Shown here: positions 16,001 to 22,478 of the stretch, one piece after another | Layout of the letters: the number at the start of each line of letters is the position of its first letter | Position numbering within the stretch: position 1 is the first letter of the stretch | Source of the DNA: Promicromonosporaceae bacterium | GTDB lineage: Bacteria; Actinomycetota; Actinomycetes; Actinomycetales; Cellulomonadaceae | Direction: 5' to 3' | Length of the DNA stretch: 64,000 bases | Assembly: GCA_009783295.1 (NCBI GenBank) | Contig: WRHK01000015.1 | Coordinates: 1 to 64,000 of the forward strand | Position numbers and translations under genes: made by a program | The notes under the pieces: generated by a model | Told to the model about the DNA's origin: nothing | Seen by the model: the letters and a program-made list of their open reading frames with translations, nothing else | The model's database searches: none

Positions 16001-17646
16001 AGGTCGTGGCTGAAGCCGCCCCACTTGCCCGCGGCGATCTGGTAGTCGCCGCCCAGCACGTGGTTGCCGGCGGGGGCGGTGCCGTCGCGGTCGTCGGCGG
16101 TGATGGCCATGGTCGGCTTGGAGGCCTCGTCGGCGCCCCACGTGAACACGCCCACGGGGTTGGCGTCGGTGCTGAGCGTGACGTCGCCCTCGAAGGAGGC
16201 GATGGAGATGGCGCGCTCGACGAGCGAGAAGTCGTCGAACAGCCAGGTGCCGGCGCCGAGGTCGCTCAGCGTGACGGCGTAGCCCCAGGCGGTCTTCGGG
16301 TCGAAGCGGTCGGGGGCCGAGGGGCTGCCCTTCTTGCGCAGGTCGGCGAACCGGATGGTGACCGGCTGCCAGCCGGCCTTGGCGTCCACGAACGACGTCT
16401 CGAACAGCGTCGCGCTGCCCGCCGACGACCCGCCGGACTTGAGCTCGTACCGCAGCGTCTTGCCGCTGCCGGTGCCCTGGAACCAGAACGTGAACGCGTC
16501 GTCCGACGACCAGTCCTCAGATTCGCCGAAGTCGTGCGTGAACCCGCCCCAGCCGCCGGCGCCGACGGCCGCGACCTTGGCCTCGAGGGCGTGCGAGCCG
16601 GCCGCCGCGCCGGGCCGGCCGGAGGCGTCGACCCGCGTGAGGGCGGGCGTGGCGTCGCCGTCGGACCCCCACGCGAACACGGGCAGGGTGTCGGACTCGA
16701 AGTCGTCGAACGCCGTCGGCGTGCCCACGTTCGGCAGGTCGCCGTGGGCGCGCAGCGTCACGCTCGACTGCTGGTACCTGCCCTGCCGCACCCCGGGGTC
16801 GGCGCCGCTGATGGCCAGCGTGAAGGTGCGGTCCCCGGCGAGCGCGCCGTGGTCGACGCTCGAGGTGTGCACCTGCGCCGTGGTGGCGCCGGCGGGGATC
16901 ACGACGTCGGTGTCGATCGCCGCGTAGTCGTCACCGGCCTTGGCGGTGCCGTCGGTGCTGGTCACGTGCACGGTGGTGTCGACGTCGCGCGGGTTGGCCA
17001 GGCGCAGCGGGACGGCGACGTCGCCGCCCGCGTCGAGAGCCGTGGTGGGGCCGGCGAAGCCGAGCGTCGGGTGCGCGGACGCGCCCCACACCTCGACGGA
17101 GTACAGCGAGTACCCGTACCAGTGGAGCGTGGGGGCCTCCCAGTCGAAGGCGACGCGCCCCGTCAGGTCGAGGCGCACGTAGCGGCCCTGCGTGGCGGCG
17201 GGCAGGTCGATCACCTGGGTGCCGCCGGTGGCGCCGTGCTCGGTGTCGACGACGTGCCAGCTCGCCGGGTCGTCCGGGGCGGCGTCGGCGACCTCGACGG
17301 TGAAGTCGGTGGCGTACGCGGCCTCCCAGGCCAGGCGCAGCGCGTCGAGGCTGGACACCTCACCCAGGTCGAGCTGGAGCCACTGCGGCCACGAGCTCGA
17401 GTCGTCGGGGCCGTTGCCGCTCGCCCACCGGGTGGACGGGTTGCCGTCGGTGGCGGCGTCGGGCGGGAAGCGGCCGTCCTTGTCGTCCTGGAACGCGGAC
17501 GCCGTGATCACGGCGTCGCGGGCCAGGTCACCGAGGGCGGGGTCGTCGGGGGCGGCGGCGGCCGAGGCCGCGAACCCCACGGGGATCGCGAGCGCGCCGA
17601 TGAGAGCCAGCGCAGAGAACGCTGAGGTGGTGCGGGACGGCAGCAT
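13063..17646 (-). CDS. Secreted multidomain GH3 beta-glucosidase/glucan exohydrolase (ExoP-like)
   Basis: A 1,527-residue exported enzyme. The signal peptide (about 1-32) ends ASAAAA. A discoidin/F5-8C-type sugar-binding domain follows at about 38-190, then a Calx-beta-like strand domain (GTAKAGDDYAAI), two consecutive CBM11/CIA30-like jelly rolls (FDDFESDTLPVFAWG and ISIASFEGDVTL), a second Calx-beta-like domain (GTAKAGDDFAPF) and the GH3 catalytic region from about 800. Asp1084 in GFVISDWEAI is the nucleophile; KHWTGDGGTTYDESV and RSYESFGEDP are typical GH3 blocks. It should release glucose from beta-glucans outside the cell. ATG 17646 has GGAG 6 bases upstream. Its stop lies in a repeat unit. 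Confidence 0.93.
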   Translation of the reverse strand: MLPSRTTSAFSALALIGALAIPVGFAASAAAAPDDPALGDLARDAVITASAFQDDKDGRFPPDAATDGNPSTRWASGNGPDDSSSWPQWLQLDLGEVSSLDALRLAWEAAYATDFTVEVADAAPDDPASWHVVDTEHGATGGTQVIDLPAATQGRYVRLDLTGRVAFDWEAPTLHWYGYSLYSVEVWGASAHPTLGFAGPTTALDAGGDVAVPLRLANPRDVDTTVHVTSTDGTAKAGDDYAAIDTDVVIPAGATTAQVHTSSVDHGALAGDRTFTLAISGADPGVRQGRYQQSSVTLRAHGDLPNVGTPTAFDDFESDTLPVFAWGSDGDATPALTRVDASGRPGAAAGSHALEAKVAAVGAGGWGGFTHDFGESEDWSSDDAFTFWFQGTGSGKTLRYELKSGGSSAGSATLFETSFVDAKAGWQPVTIRFADLRKKGSPSAPDRFDPKTAWGYAVTLSDLGAGTWLFDDFSLVERAISIASFEGDVTLSTDANPVGVFTWGADEASKPTMAITADDRDGTAPAGNHVLGGDYQIAAGKWGGFSHDLASPQNWSSYGGIRFWWYASEDSRPASPTAGADIKVELKDDGPDGEHSELWNTTFKDNWSPDGSRWKLVELPFSQFTKRGDYQPGPADIQNGTLDLTRAFGYALTMPTDTARTGWKVDDFQVYGAPAAPVVATVTASPDVVLVDAGTTAHVNLTLATSDGGPLAAPVTVTYGLGSGGTAKAGDDFAPFSGTVTFPAGANPGDVQSFDVVTTSAGGSSEAKTIPVALTSDGAAVTSARVVINAHGLPYLDASLPVDQRVADLLGRMTLEQKVGQMAQAERLGLTSPSDISTLGLGSVLSGGGSVPADNTPAGWADMVDSFQREALTTPLQIPMIYGVDAVHGHNNVVGATLFPHDIGLGATRDPGLAGQAEQVTASEVRSTGVPWAFAPCLCVTRDERWGRSYESFGEDPALVSAFSADVVRGFQGNDPLHINGSDEILATVKHWTGDGGTTYDESVTGSGYPIDQGITHAATESDFERLFVDPYKPAILAGAGSLMPSYSAVQIGDGPTVRMTENGFLNNTVLKGQLGFQGFVISDWEAIDKLPGGTYAQKAVRAVNAGLDMAMAPYNYATFITSIEGAVASGDVSPTRVDDAVSRILREKFALGLFEKPFADRSGAADFGGTAHRAVARQAAAESQVLLKNSGALPLAKSADVYVAGSTADDLGRQLGGWSISWQGSAGPITQGTTIGQAIKAASTGHTTISPDASAPMTGSDVGVVVVGEKPYAEGVGDVRYGSGSQFSLSLSAADQATIDKVCGAMTCVVLVVSGRPQLVGSQLSEIDALVASWLPGTEGEGVADVLFGNQPFTGRLPVTWPKTDDHVPDNVGDASYDPQFAYGWGLRTDSPKARLQALSATLPAGSTSYKAVRRLLQADFWAADGTVADVRPAWTLLQGAAADLKFDASASGWASSGATERYRAADVVVSVARDLAQAAVVAGTATADNATQTSNAEHALLTGAPGTAVRLLAAATGVKLTPNRD

Positions 17647-17743
17647 GTGCACTCCATCGTGGTTACTGACCTGTCAGCGCACGCGACGTTAGCGGGTGAT
17701 GTGTGACCCGCGCCACCCCTGCGGAACTGCCTGTGGACGCACG

Positions 17744-17781
17744 AAGGCCCCGGTCCGTGCTCTCCGCACGTCCGGGGCCTT
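17744..17781. terminator. Strong hairpin with terminator-like arms
   Basis: AAGGCCCCGG (17744-17753) pairs perfectly with CCGGGGCCTT (17772-17781), and an inner CGTGC/GCACG stem closes the loop. The A and T ends make it terminator-like on either strand. No annotated gene is transcribed into it, so it may end an unannotated RNA. Confidence 0.6.
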
Positions 17782-18167
17782 GCGCTCGATCCGACCCGCC
17801 CCGCCGTCGCAGGGCATCCGAGGTCCCCCGCCGTCGCGGGGCCCGGTGCCAGAACCGCCCGTTGCTTCCGAGCCGTGACTCGGGGTCCTCGCGCACCAGC
17901 CTTGACCAGCACATCTCGAACCTGGGCCGCCCACCGCCGCCAGCCGGCCGAGCCGACGGTCCCCGGGCCCGGCACATAGCCAGACGACCTCGGAGAAGCA
18001 GGTCTTCCCGCCACCCCTGTCTTGACCGGGGCTGGACGGTCCGTCTCCGGACCACCCTGCGGGCCGCCGTTCCCCCCGCGAGGGGGAGCGACGGGTAGAA
18101 CTCTGCCCGACGCCGTTCGCCCCGGGCCATCCGCTGGCCACATCTGCGCGGCCTTCTGGCACCCGGT

Positions 18168-18180
18168 TACCCTCCGGCCC
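18168..18180 (+). promoter_or_regulatory. Putative leaderless promoter -10 of ppnP
   Basis: TACCCT (18168-18173) fits TANNNT and ends 7 bases before ATG 18181. No clear Shine-Dalgarno lies between. Confidence 0.4.
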
Positions 18181-18489
18181 ATGGCCTACGAGAACGTCAC
18201 CCTCGACCCCACCGCGAACGTGTACTTCGACGGAAAGTGTGTCTCGCACACGTTCTTCCTCGCCGACGGGACGCGGAAGTCGGCGGGCGTGATCCTGCCC
18301 TCCGAGCTCACCTTCGGCACCGCCGCCCCCGAGGTCATGGAGCTGCACTCGGGCGCGTGCCGCGTGCGCCTGGCCGGGTCGCCGGAGTGGACGTCGTACA
18401 CCGGCGGCGACACGTTCTCGGTGCCGGGCGACTCGTCCTTCGAGATCGCCGTCGACGAGGCCGTGTCGTACGTCTGCCACTACGGCTGA
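18181..18489 (+). CDS. ppnP: Pyrimidine/purine nucleoside phosphorylase (UPF0345)
   Basis: A 102-residue single-domain cupin of the PpnP family and of normal length. Recognisable blocks are YENVTLDPTANVYFDGKCVS, RKSAGVILPSELTFGTAAPE and the C-terminal GGDTFSVPGDSSFEI followed by VSYVCHYG. PpnP phosphorolyses several purine and pyrimidine nucleosides to the free base and ribose-1-phosphate in the cytosol. It stands alone and is followed after 28 bp by a converging aldo/keto reductase. Confidence 0.92.
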   Translation: MAYENVTLDPTANVYFDGKCVSHTFFLADGTRKSAGVILPSELTFGTAAPEVMELHSGACRVRLAGSPEWTSYTGGDTFSVPGDSSFEIAVDEAVSYVCHYG

Positions 18490-18517
18490 GGCACCGCGTA
18501 CCTGACGGGCTCGCGGG

Positions 18518-19444
18518 TCACGGCAGCACGTGCCCCGCGGCCCGGAACAGCTCGTACCACTCGGCGCGCGTGAGCGTCAGGTCGCTCCCGGCGGCCGCCG
18601 CCGTGACGCGCGCCGGCGTCGTCGTGCCGAGCACCACCTGCCACTTCGCCGGGTGCCGGAGGATCCACGCCGTCGCGATGGCCTCGGGCTCGACGTCGTG
18701 CTCCGCGGCCAGGCGGTCGACGACGGCGTTGAGCTCGGGGTACCGGTCGGAACCCAGGAACGGGCCGTCGAAGAACCCCGCCTGGAACGGCGACCACGCC
18801 TGCAGCGCGATGTCGTTCAGCCGGCAGTAGTCGACGACGCCGTTGTCCCGGTCCACCGACTGGTCCAGGCCGTTCATGTTGATGGCCGTGCCCTGCGTGA
18901 ACACGTTCGCGTGCGTGATCGACAGCTGCACCTGGTTGGCGACGATCGGCTGGTTCAGGTACTTGCTCAGCAGCGCCATCTGGCCGGGCGCGTGGTTCGA
19001 CACGCCGAAGTGGCGCACCTTGCCGGCGGCGTGCAGCTCGTCGAACGCCCGCGCGACCTCCTCCGGCTCCACCAGGGCGTCGGGGCGGTGCAGCAGCAGG
19101 ATGTCGATGTAGTCGGTCTCCAGAGCCTCGAGGGAGCCGTTCACCGACTCGACGATGTGCTCGTAGGAGAAGTCGAACTTGCCGTCGCCCAGGCCGCACT
19201 TGGTCTGGATGGTCCACTGCTCGCGCTCCGACGGCGTCAGGTGCATGGCCTGCGCCCAGCGGCGCTCGCACTCGTGCCGCGACGGGCCGTAGACGTCCGC
19301 GTGGTCGACGAAGTCGATGCCGGCGTCGCGGGCCGTGGCGACCAGCGTGCGGATCTCGTCGTCGGACTTGCCCGCGATGCGCATCAGGCCGAGGACCACC
19401 TCGGGGGCCGCGATGCTGGTGCCGGGGAGGGTGAGGGTCTTCAC
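18518..19444 (-). CDS. Aldo/keto reductase (YdhF-like)
   Basis: A 308-residue NADPH-dependent oxidoreductase with the AKR TIM-barrel pattern. The catalytic tetrad is visible: Asp and Tyr in FVDHADVYGPS, Lys in IQTKCG and His in ILLLHRPD. FGVSNHAPGQMALL and the C-terminal cofactor-site segment VVLGTTTPARV are also typical. The sequence is closest to E. coli YdhF-type enzymes; the physiological substrate is unknown. GTG 19444 is chosen because AAGGAG lies 8 bases upstream and homology begins at KTLTLPG. It diverges from the HNH nuclease gene. Confidence 0.9.
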   Translation of the reverse strand: MKTLTLPGTSIAAPEVVLGLMRIAGKSDDEIRTLVATARDAGIDFVDHADVYGPSRHECERRWAQAMHLTPSEREQWTIQTKCGLGDGKFDFSYEHIVESVNGSLEALETDYIDILLLHRPDALVEPEEVARAFDELHAAGKVRHFGVSNHAPGQMALLSKYLNQPIVANQVQLSITHANVFTQGTAINMNGLDQSVDRDNGVVDYCRLNDIALQAWSPFQAGFFDGPFLGSDRYPELNAVVDRLAAEHDVEPEAIATAWILRHPAKWQVVLGTTTPARVTAAAAGSDLTLTRAEWYELFRAAGHVLP

Positions 19445-19601
19445 GGGTGGGGCTCCTTCGTTGGTGGCCTGCAGGCAGCCGCGCATGGTTGCCGACGGCG
19501 ATCATTGCCGCTGGAAGGACCCTTCCACACCTGACCGCCGGCCAGCACCGCCAACGCGAGCCAGGATTGCCACGGGCCGGCCGAGCTGGTCGACTTGCCG
19601 C

Positions 19602-20504
19602 GTGGACTCACCCGTCGAGGCGGCGCTCAGGCAGCGGATCATGGACTGGGTGCGTGAGCGCGCCGAGGCGAACGGCGGGTTCCTGCACCGCGCCGAGCTG
19701 CTCGACTTCCATCTCGACGGCGCGAAGCTGCCGATCATCGACTACTCGCGCGGGATCCGGAACCCGGCGACGTTCGGCTCGACGCTCTCGATCGTGAGCA
19801 CCGCGAACGGGCCGTACGACGACACCGAGTCCGACGACGGCCTGCTCCACTACGCCTATCGCGACGGCGACCCGTGGTCGGGCGACAACCGCAAGCTGCG
19901 CAATGCCATGACCACCGGAATGCCCCTGATCCTCTTCCGCAAAGAGGTCAGGAACATCTACACCCCGGTCTTTCCCGTCTATGTCGTCGATGACTACCCG
20001 GAGGAGCGCACGTTCGTCATCGCGCTCGACGAGTCCTTCATGTTCATGAAGGACGTCCGCGACATGAACGTCGCACAAAAGGAATACGCGATCCGCCTGG
20101 CGAAGCAGCGGCTGCACCAGCCGGCGTTCCGCACGCGCGTCATGGTCGCCTACGACACCCAGTGCGCCGTCTGCCAGCTCCGTCACGGGGCGCTGCTCGA
20201 CGCGGCTCACATCGTCCCGGACTGGCACGAGCTCGGGTCGCCGACCGTCACCAACGGCCTCGCGCTGTGCAAGATCCACCACGCGGCGTACGACCAGGAC
20301 ATGCTCGGCGTGACGCCCGAGTACACGATCGAGATCGCCGTCGACCTGCTCCAGGAGATCGACGGACCCATGCTCAAGCACGGGCTTCAGGAGATGCACG
20401 GCCGTGCACTGAGGCTCCCGGTCCGGGCCGCGGACCGCCCCGACCCGGGTCATCTCTCGTGGCGCTACGAGGCGTTCCGGGCCAAGGCGAAGCCGCACGC
20501 GTGA
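19602..20504 (+). CDS. HNH endonuclease, predicted restriction type, with SRA/PUA-like N-terminal domain
   Basis: A 300-residue nuclease. The C-terminal HNH domain has zinc-binding CAVC (Cys188, Cys191) and Cys223, DAAHIVPDW with His203, TNGLALC with Asn218, and IHH at 226-227. The N-terminal 160 residues contain DYSRGIRNPATFGSTLSIVS, HYAYRDGDPWSGDNRKLRNA and FPVYVVDDYPEERTFVIAL, which resemble the SRA-like domain of COG3440-type predicted restriction enzymes. No methyltransferase is nearby, consistent with a solitary, possibly modification-dependent enzyme; that is inference. GTG 19602 is chosen because the family-like sequence begins there. No Shine-Dalgarno is evident. Confidence 0.8.
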   Translation: MDSPVEAALRQRIMDWVRERAEANGGFLHRAELLDFHLDGAKLPIIDYSRGIRNPATFGSTLSIVSTANGPYDDTESDDGLLHYAYRDGDPWSGDNRKLRNAMTTGMPLILFRKEVRNIYTPVFPVYVVDDYPEERTFVIALDESFMFMKDVRDMNVAQKEYAIRLAKQRLHQPAFRTRVMVAYDTQCAVCQLRHGALLDAAHIVPDWHELGSPTVTNGLALCKIHHAAYDQDMLGVTPEYTIEIAVDLLQEIDGPMLKHGLQEMHGRALRLPVRAADRPDPGHLSWRYEAFRAKAKPHA

Positions 20505-20545
20505 GGCGGGGCGGGGGGCGGCGAGCACCGCCGCCCCCTCGCCTT

Positions 20546-20707
20546 TCAGGGCCGCTTGACGATCGGGGTCTTCGGAACGGGCGGCACGACGGGTCCGCGC
20601 GGCGTCCCCTCGCTGGGGAGCGGGGGCGGCGTGACGACCAGGGGGGTGCCCCAGTCGTCGGCGCCCGACGGGAAGTCCGGCTCGGTTCCTGTTTCCTCGT
20701 CAGCCAT
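20546..20707 (-). CDS. Small acidic then proline-rich peptide (53 aa)
   Basis: The frame encodes MADEETGTEPDFPSGADDWG followed by a Pro/Val-rich tail ending PKTPIVKRP. AAGGAG lies 9 bases before this ATG, and a second in-frame ATG sits immediately after the AAGGAG. The acidic leader and distinct proline-rich, basic C-terminus recall small secreted or precursor peptides, but no modifying enzyme is adjacent and the function is unknown. The DNA just upstream is visibly less GC-rich than its surroundings. Confidence 0.5.
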   Translation of the reverse strand: MADEETGTEPDFPSGADDWGTPLVVTPPPLPSEGTPRGPVVPPVPKTPIVKRP

Positions 20708-20870
20708 GATGCTCATCTCCTTGATAAAGAGGGCTCTCTGCCCAAACAATGAGGAGTCGGCCTTCGGAGTTCCGATACACCGGGCCGTCTTTCTTGATGA
20801 CGGATCTCTCGGCCACAAATACCCGGATGCGACGCCAAGCGGAGGAATCGGTCGAGAGATGAATGCACAT
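20700..20870 (-). CDS. Possible small ORF (56 aa) overlapping the next small ORF
   Basis: The frame begins MCIHLSTDSSAWRRIRVF and ends LIVWAESPLYQGDEHHG; its stop overlaps the start of the 53-residue peptide by 8 bases. It has no clear ribosome-binding site. The base composition is more AT-rich than the neighbours, as in laterally acquired DNA, and the peptide looks less like a high-GC artefact than the surrounding frames. It could be a gene remnant. Confidence 0.3.
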   Translation of the reverse strand: MCIHLSTDSSAWRRIRVFVAERSVIKKDGPVYRNSEGRLLIVWAESPLYQGDEHHG

Positions 20871-21106
20871 CGGGCCGCGCCTGAACACGCGGTGACGACC
20901 GGCTGACCGCGCCGTGGGGCCCGGCCGTGACGACGAGACAAGCTCAACCACCGGAGAGCGTGACCGCGCCCGGTGCACGCCCTCCTGACGCGCCACCCGT
21001 CCCCCGCAGCGCACCCCGAGCCACATCACGGCGCACCGCGCGGCCACACCATCCACAAGCGGCCACGCCCCCTCCCGGCCCACGGCAGGGTTGGGAGAAT
21101 CGCACC
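20871..21106. other. Intergenic region upstream of the AbrB-like gene
   Basis: No supported gene was found. GC content rises from the atypical patch on the left to normal levels. GGGAGA sits about 8 bases before the ATG at 21107. No hairpin or promoter could be assigned with confidence. Confidence 0.4.
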
Positions 21107-21400
21107 ATGGCGCCGGACGAGACCCTTGAGCTCCGCGCACCCCTCCGGCATCGCAGGCAGCTGACCGTGCCCGCGGAGGTGTGCGCGGTGCTGAACGTGC
21201 ACCCGGGCGACCAGCTGGCGTTCGACGTCGAGCCCGACGGCCGCGTCGTCGTGCGCGGGCTGACCACCGTGCCGGCCACGCAGCGGTGGCAGTGGACGCC
21301 GGAGTGGCAGGTGTCCGACGTGGTCGAGCAGGTGCCCGTGGGCCGGCGCCCGGAGTTCGAGATCACGGAGGATCTCGACTCCTGGTTCGCGGCGCGGTAA
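21107..21400 (+). CDS. AbrB/MazE/SpoVT-fold DNA-binding protein
   Basis: A 97-residue protein. Residues 8-50 fit the swapped-hairpin AbrB fold (LRHRRQLTVPAEVCAVLNVH, PGDQLAFDVEPDGRVVVRG), as in MazE-type antitoxins and transition-state regulators. The C-terminal half (WTPEWQVSDVVEQ, FEITEDLDSWFAAR) is acidic and could be a partner-binding tail. No toxin gene follows: the next gene is a regulator 64 bp downstream. It is therefore an orphan regulator or an antitoxin without its toxin. Confidence 0.78.
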   Translation: MAPDETLELRAPLRHRRQLTVPAEVCAVLNVHPGDQLAFDVEPDGRVVVRGLTTVPATQRWQWTPEWQVSDVVEQVPVGRRPEFEITEDLDSWFAAR

Positions 21401-21464
21401 GACGAGCCCAGGCGGGACGTCGGGTCGCCCGCGCGGAGGGTTATCTTCTGCCGGGGGTGAGCGG

Positions 21465-22430
21465 ATGCTCGAGGTCTTGGGGCTGGATCGCTGGGCTGAG
21501 GCCGCCTATCTGGAGCTGGTGGAGCACACGCCGCTGACGGCGGGCGAGCTGGCCGCCGCGACGGGCCTCGACGAGGAGGCGGTGCAGGTGGCTCTCTCGG
21601 GCCTGGAGGATCGCGGCCTGGTCTCCCACATCCCCGACCGCCCGGTGCGCTACACGGCCCTGCCGCCGGAGCATGCTGTCGAGGTGCTGCTGCTGGCGCG
21701 CGAGCGGGAGATCCAGCGCGTCCGCGCCCTGACCCTGCGCCTGGCGGAGCGGCACCGCGTGGCTCGGGCCGGGGCGTCGGAGTCGGTGATCGAGGTGATC
21801 ACGGGCGCCGACGCCGTCGCGCGGACGGGCCAGCAGCTGCTCGCCCGGGCGGAGCACCAGATCCGTGGCATCGACGCGCCCCCGTACGCGGAGGCGAGCG
21901 ACGGCGAGCGCGTGAACTCGAGCATGCTCATGGGCGTGCCAGGCGTGCGGCGGCGGTTCATCCACGGCCGCGACACGCTCGCGCTGCCGGGCGCGGTGGC
22001 CCGCGTCGAGGCGGACGTCGCGGCGGGCGAGGAGGTGCGGTTCCTGCCGACGGCGCCGATGAAGCTGATCATCTCGGACGACGAGGCCGCCCTGGTGCCC
22101 CTGGTCGCGACGCCGCAGGTGCTGGACTCGTGCATCCTGGTGCGCCCGTCGGCCCTGCTGGACGCCCTGTGCACGCTCTTCGAGACCCTGTGGACGGGCG
22201 CCCAGCCGTACGCCTCCGACGCTCTCGTCCCGCCGGACGGCCTGTCCGACGACGAGCGCCGCATCGTGCCGCTGCTGGCCCAGGGCCTGCCGGACGAGGC
22301 GATCGCCCGGCAGCTCGGCGTCAGCTACCGGACGGTGCAGCGCCGGGTGCAGACGCTGCTCGCGCGCCTCGGCGCCACGAGCCGGTTCCAGGGCGGCGTG
22401 CTCGCCGCGCGGCGCGGCTGGCTGGCATAG
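21465..22430 (+). CDS. TrmB/LuxR two-HTH transcriptional regulator
   Basis: A 321-residue regulator of a type common in actinobacteria. The N-terminal winged helix is TrmB-like (AAYLELVEHTPLTAGELAAA, DEEAVQVALSGLEDRGLV), followed by a coiled-coil helix and a phospholipase-D-like sensor region (about 110-235). The C-terminal LuxR-type HTH (about 258-315) has LSDDERRIVPLLAQGLPDEA and SYRTVQRRVQTLLARLG. The ligand and targets are unknown. TTATCT about 20 bases upstream may be a -10. It ends at a perfect hairpin shared with the converging protease gene. Confidence 0.87.
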   Translation: MLEVLGLDRWAEAAYLELVEHTPLTAGELAAATGLDEEAVQVALSGLEDRGLVSHIPDRPVRYTALPPEHAVEVLLLAREREIQRVRALTLRLAERHRVARAGASESVIEVITGADAVARTGQQLLARAEHQIRGIDAPPYAEASDGERVNSSMLMGVPGVRRRFIHGRDTLALPGAVARVEADVAAGEEVRFLPTAPMKLIISDDEAALVPLVATPQVLDSCILVRPSALLDALCTLFETLWTGAQPYASDALVPPDGLSDDERRIVPLLAQGLPDEAIARQLGVSYRTVQRRVQTLLARLGATSRFQGGVLAARRGWLA

Positions 22431-22435
22431 CGGAA

Positions 22436-22465
22436 GGGGCCGGCGGGCCGAAGCCCGCCGGCCCC
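22436..22465. terminator. Bidirectional terminator hairpin
   Basis: GGGGCCGGCGGGC (22436-22448) and GCCCGCCGGCCCC (22453-22465) form a perfect 13-bp stem with a CGAA tetraloop between two converging genes. Confidence 0.8.
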
Positions 22466-22478
22466 CACGCTCGGGCGG

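Larger units (their letters stand above)
17647..18180. other. Structured 534-bp divergent intergenic region; possible ncRNA
   Basis: The region separates the divergent GH3 and ppnP genes and has no convincing protein gene: frames open through it are Arg/Pro-rich and look like high-GC artefacts. It contains a strong hairpin at 17744-17781 and several smaller GC-rich inverted repeats. Near the GH3 start, CTGACCTGTCAG (17666-17677) is a short palindrome that could be an operator. I looked for RNase P, tmRNA and SRP RNA hallmarks and saw none. Confidence 0.5.

Noticed and set aside
13147-17625. Very long plus-strand frame opposite the GH3 gene
   Set aside because: It is an antisense frame of a high-GC gene: low-complexity Arg/Gly/Val-rich, no domain, fully overlapped by a well-supported enzyme.
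17663-18130. Protein gene in the ppnP/GH3 divergent region
   Set aside because: All frames are Arg/Pro/Gly-rich with no ribosome-binding site and no recognisable domain, and they are crossed by a strong hairpin.
17647-18180. RNase P RNA, tmRNA or SRP RNA
   Set aside because: None of the conserved core sequences of these RNAs is visible on either strand.
20546-20707. RiPP biosynthetic cluster
   Set aside because: The peptide has a leader/core look, but no maturation enzyme, protease or exporter lies next to it.
21107-22430. Toxin-antitoxin module
   Set aside because: The AbrB-like protein could be an antitoxin, but the following gene is a 321-residue regulator and no toxin-sized gene is adjacent.
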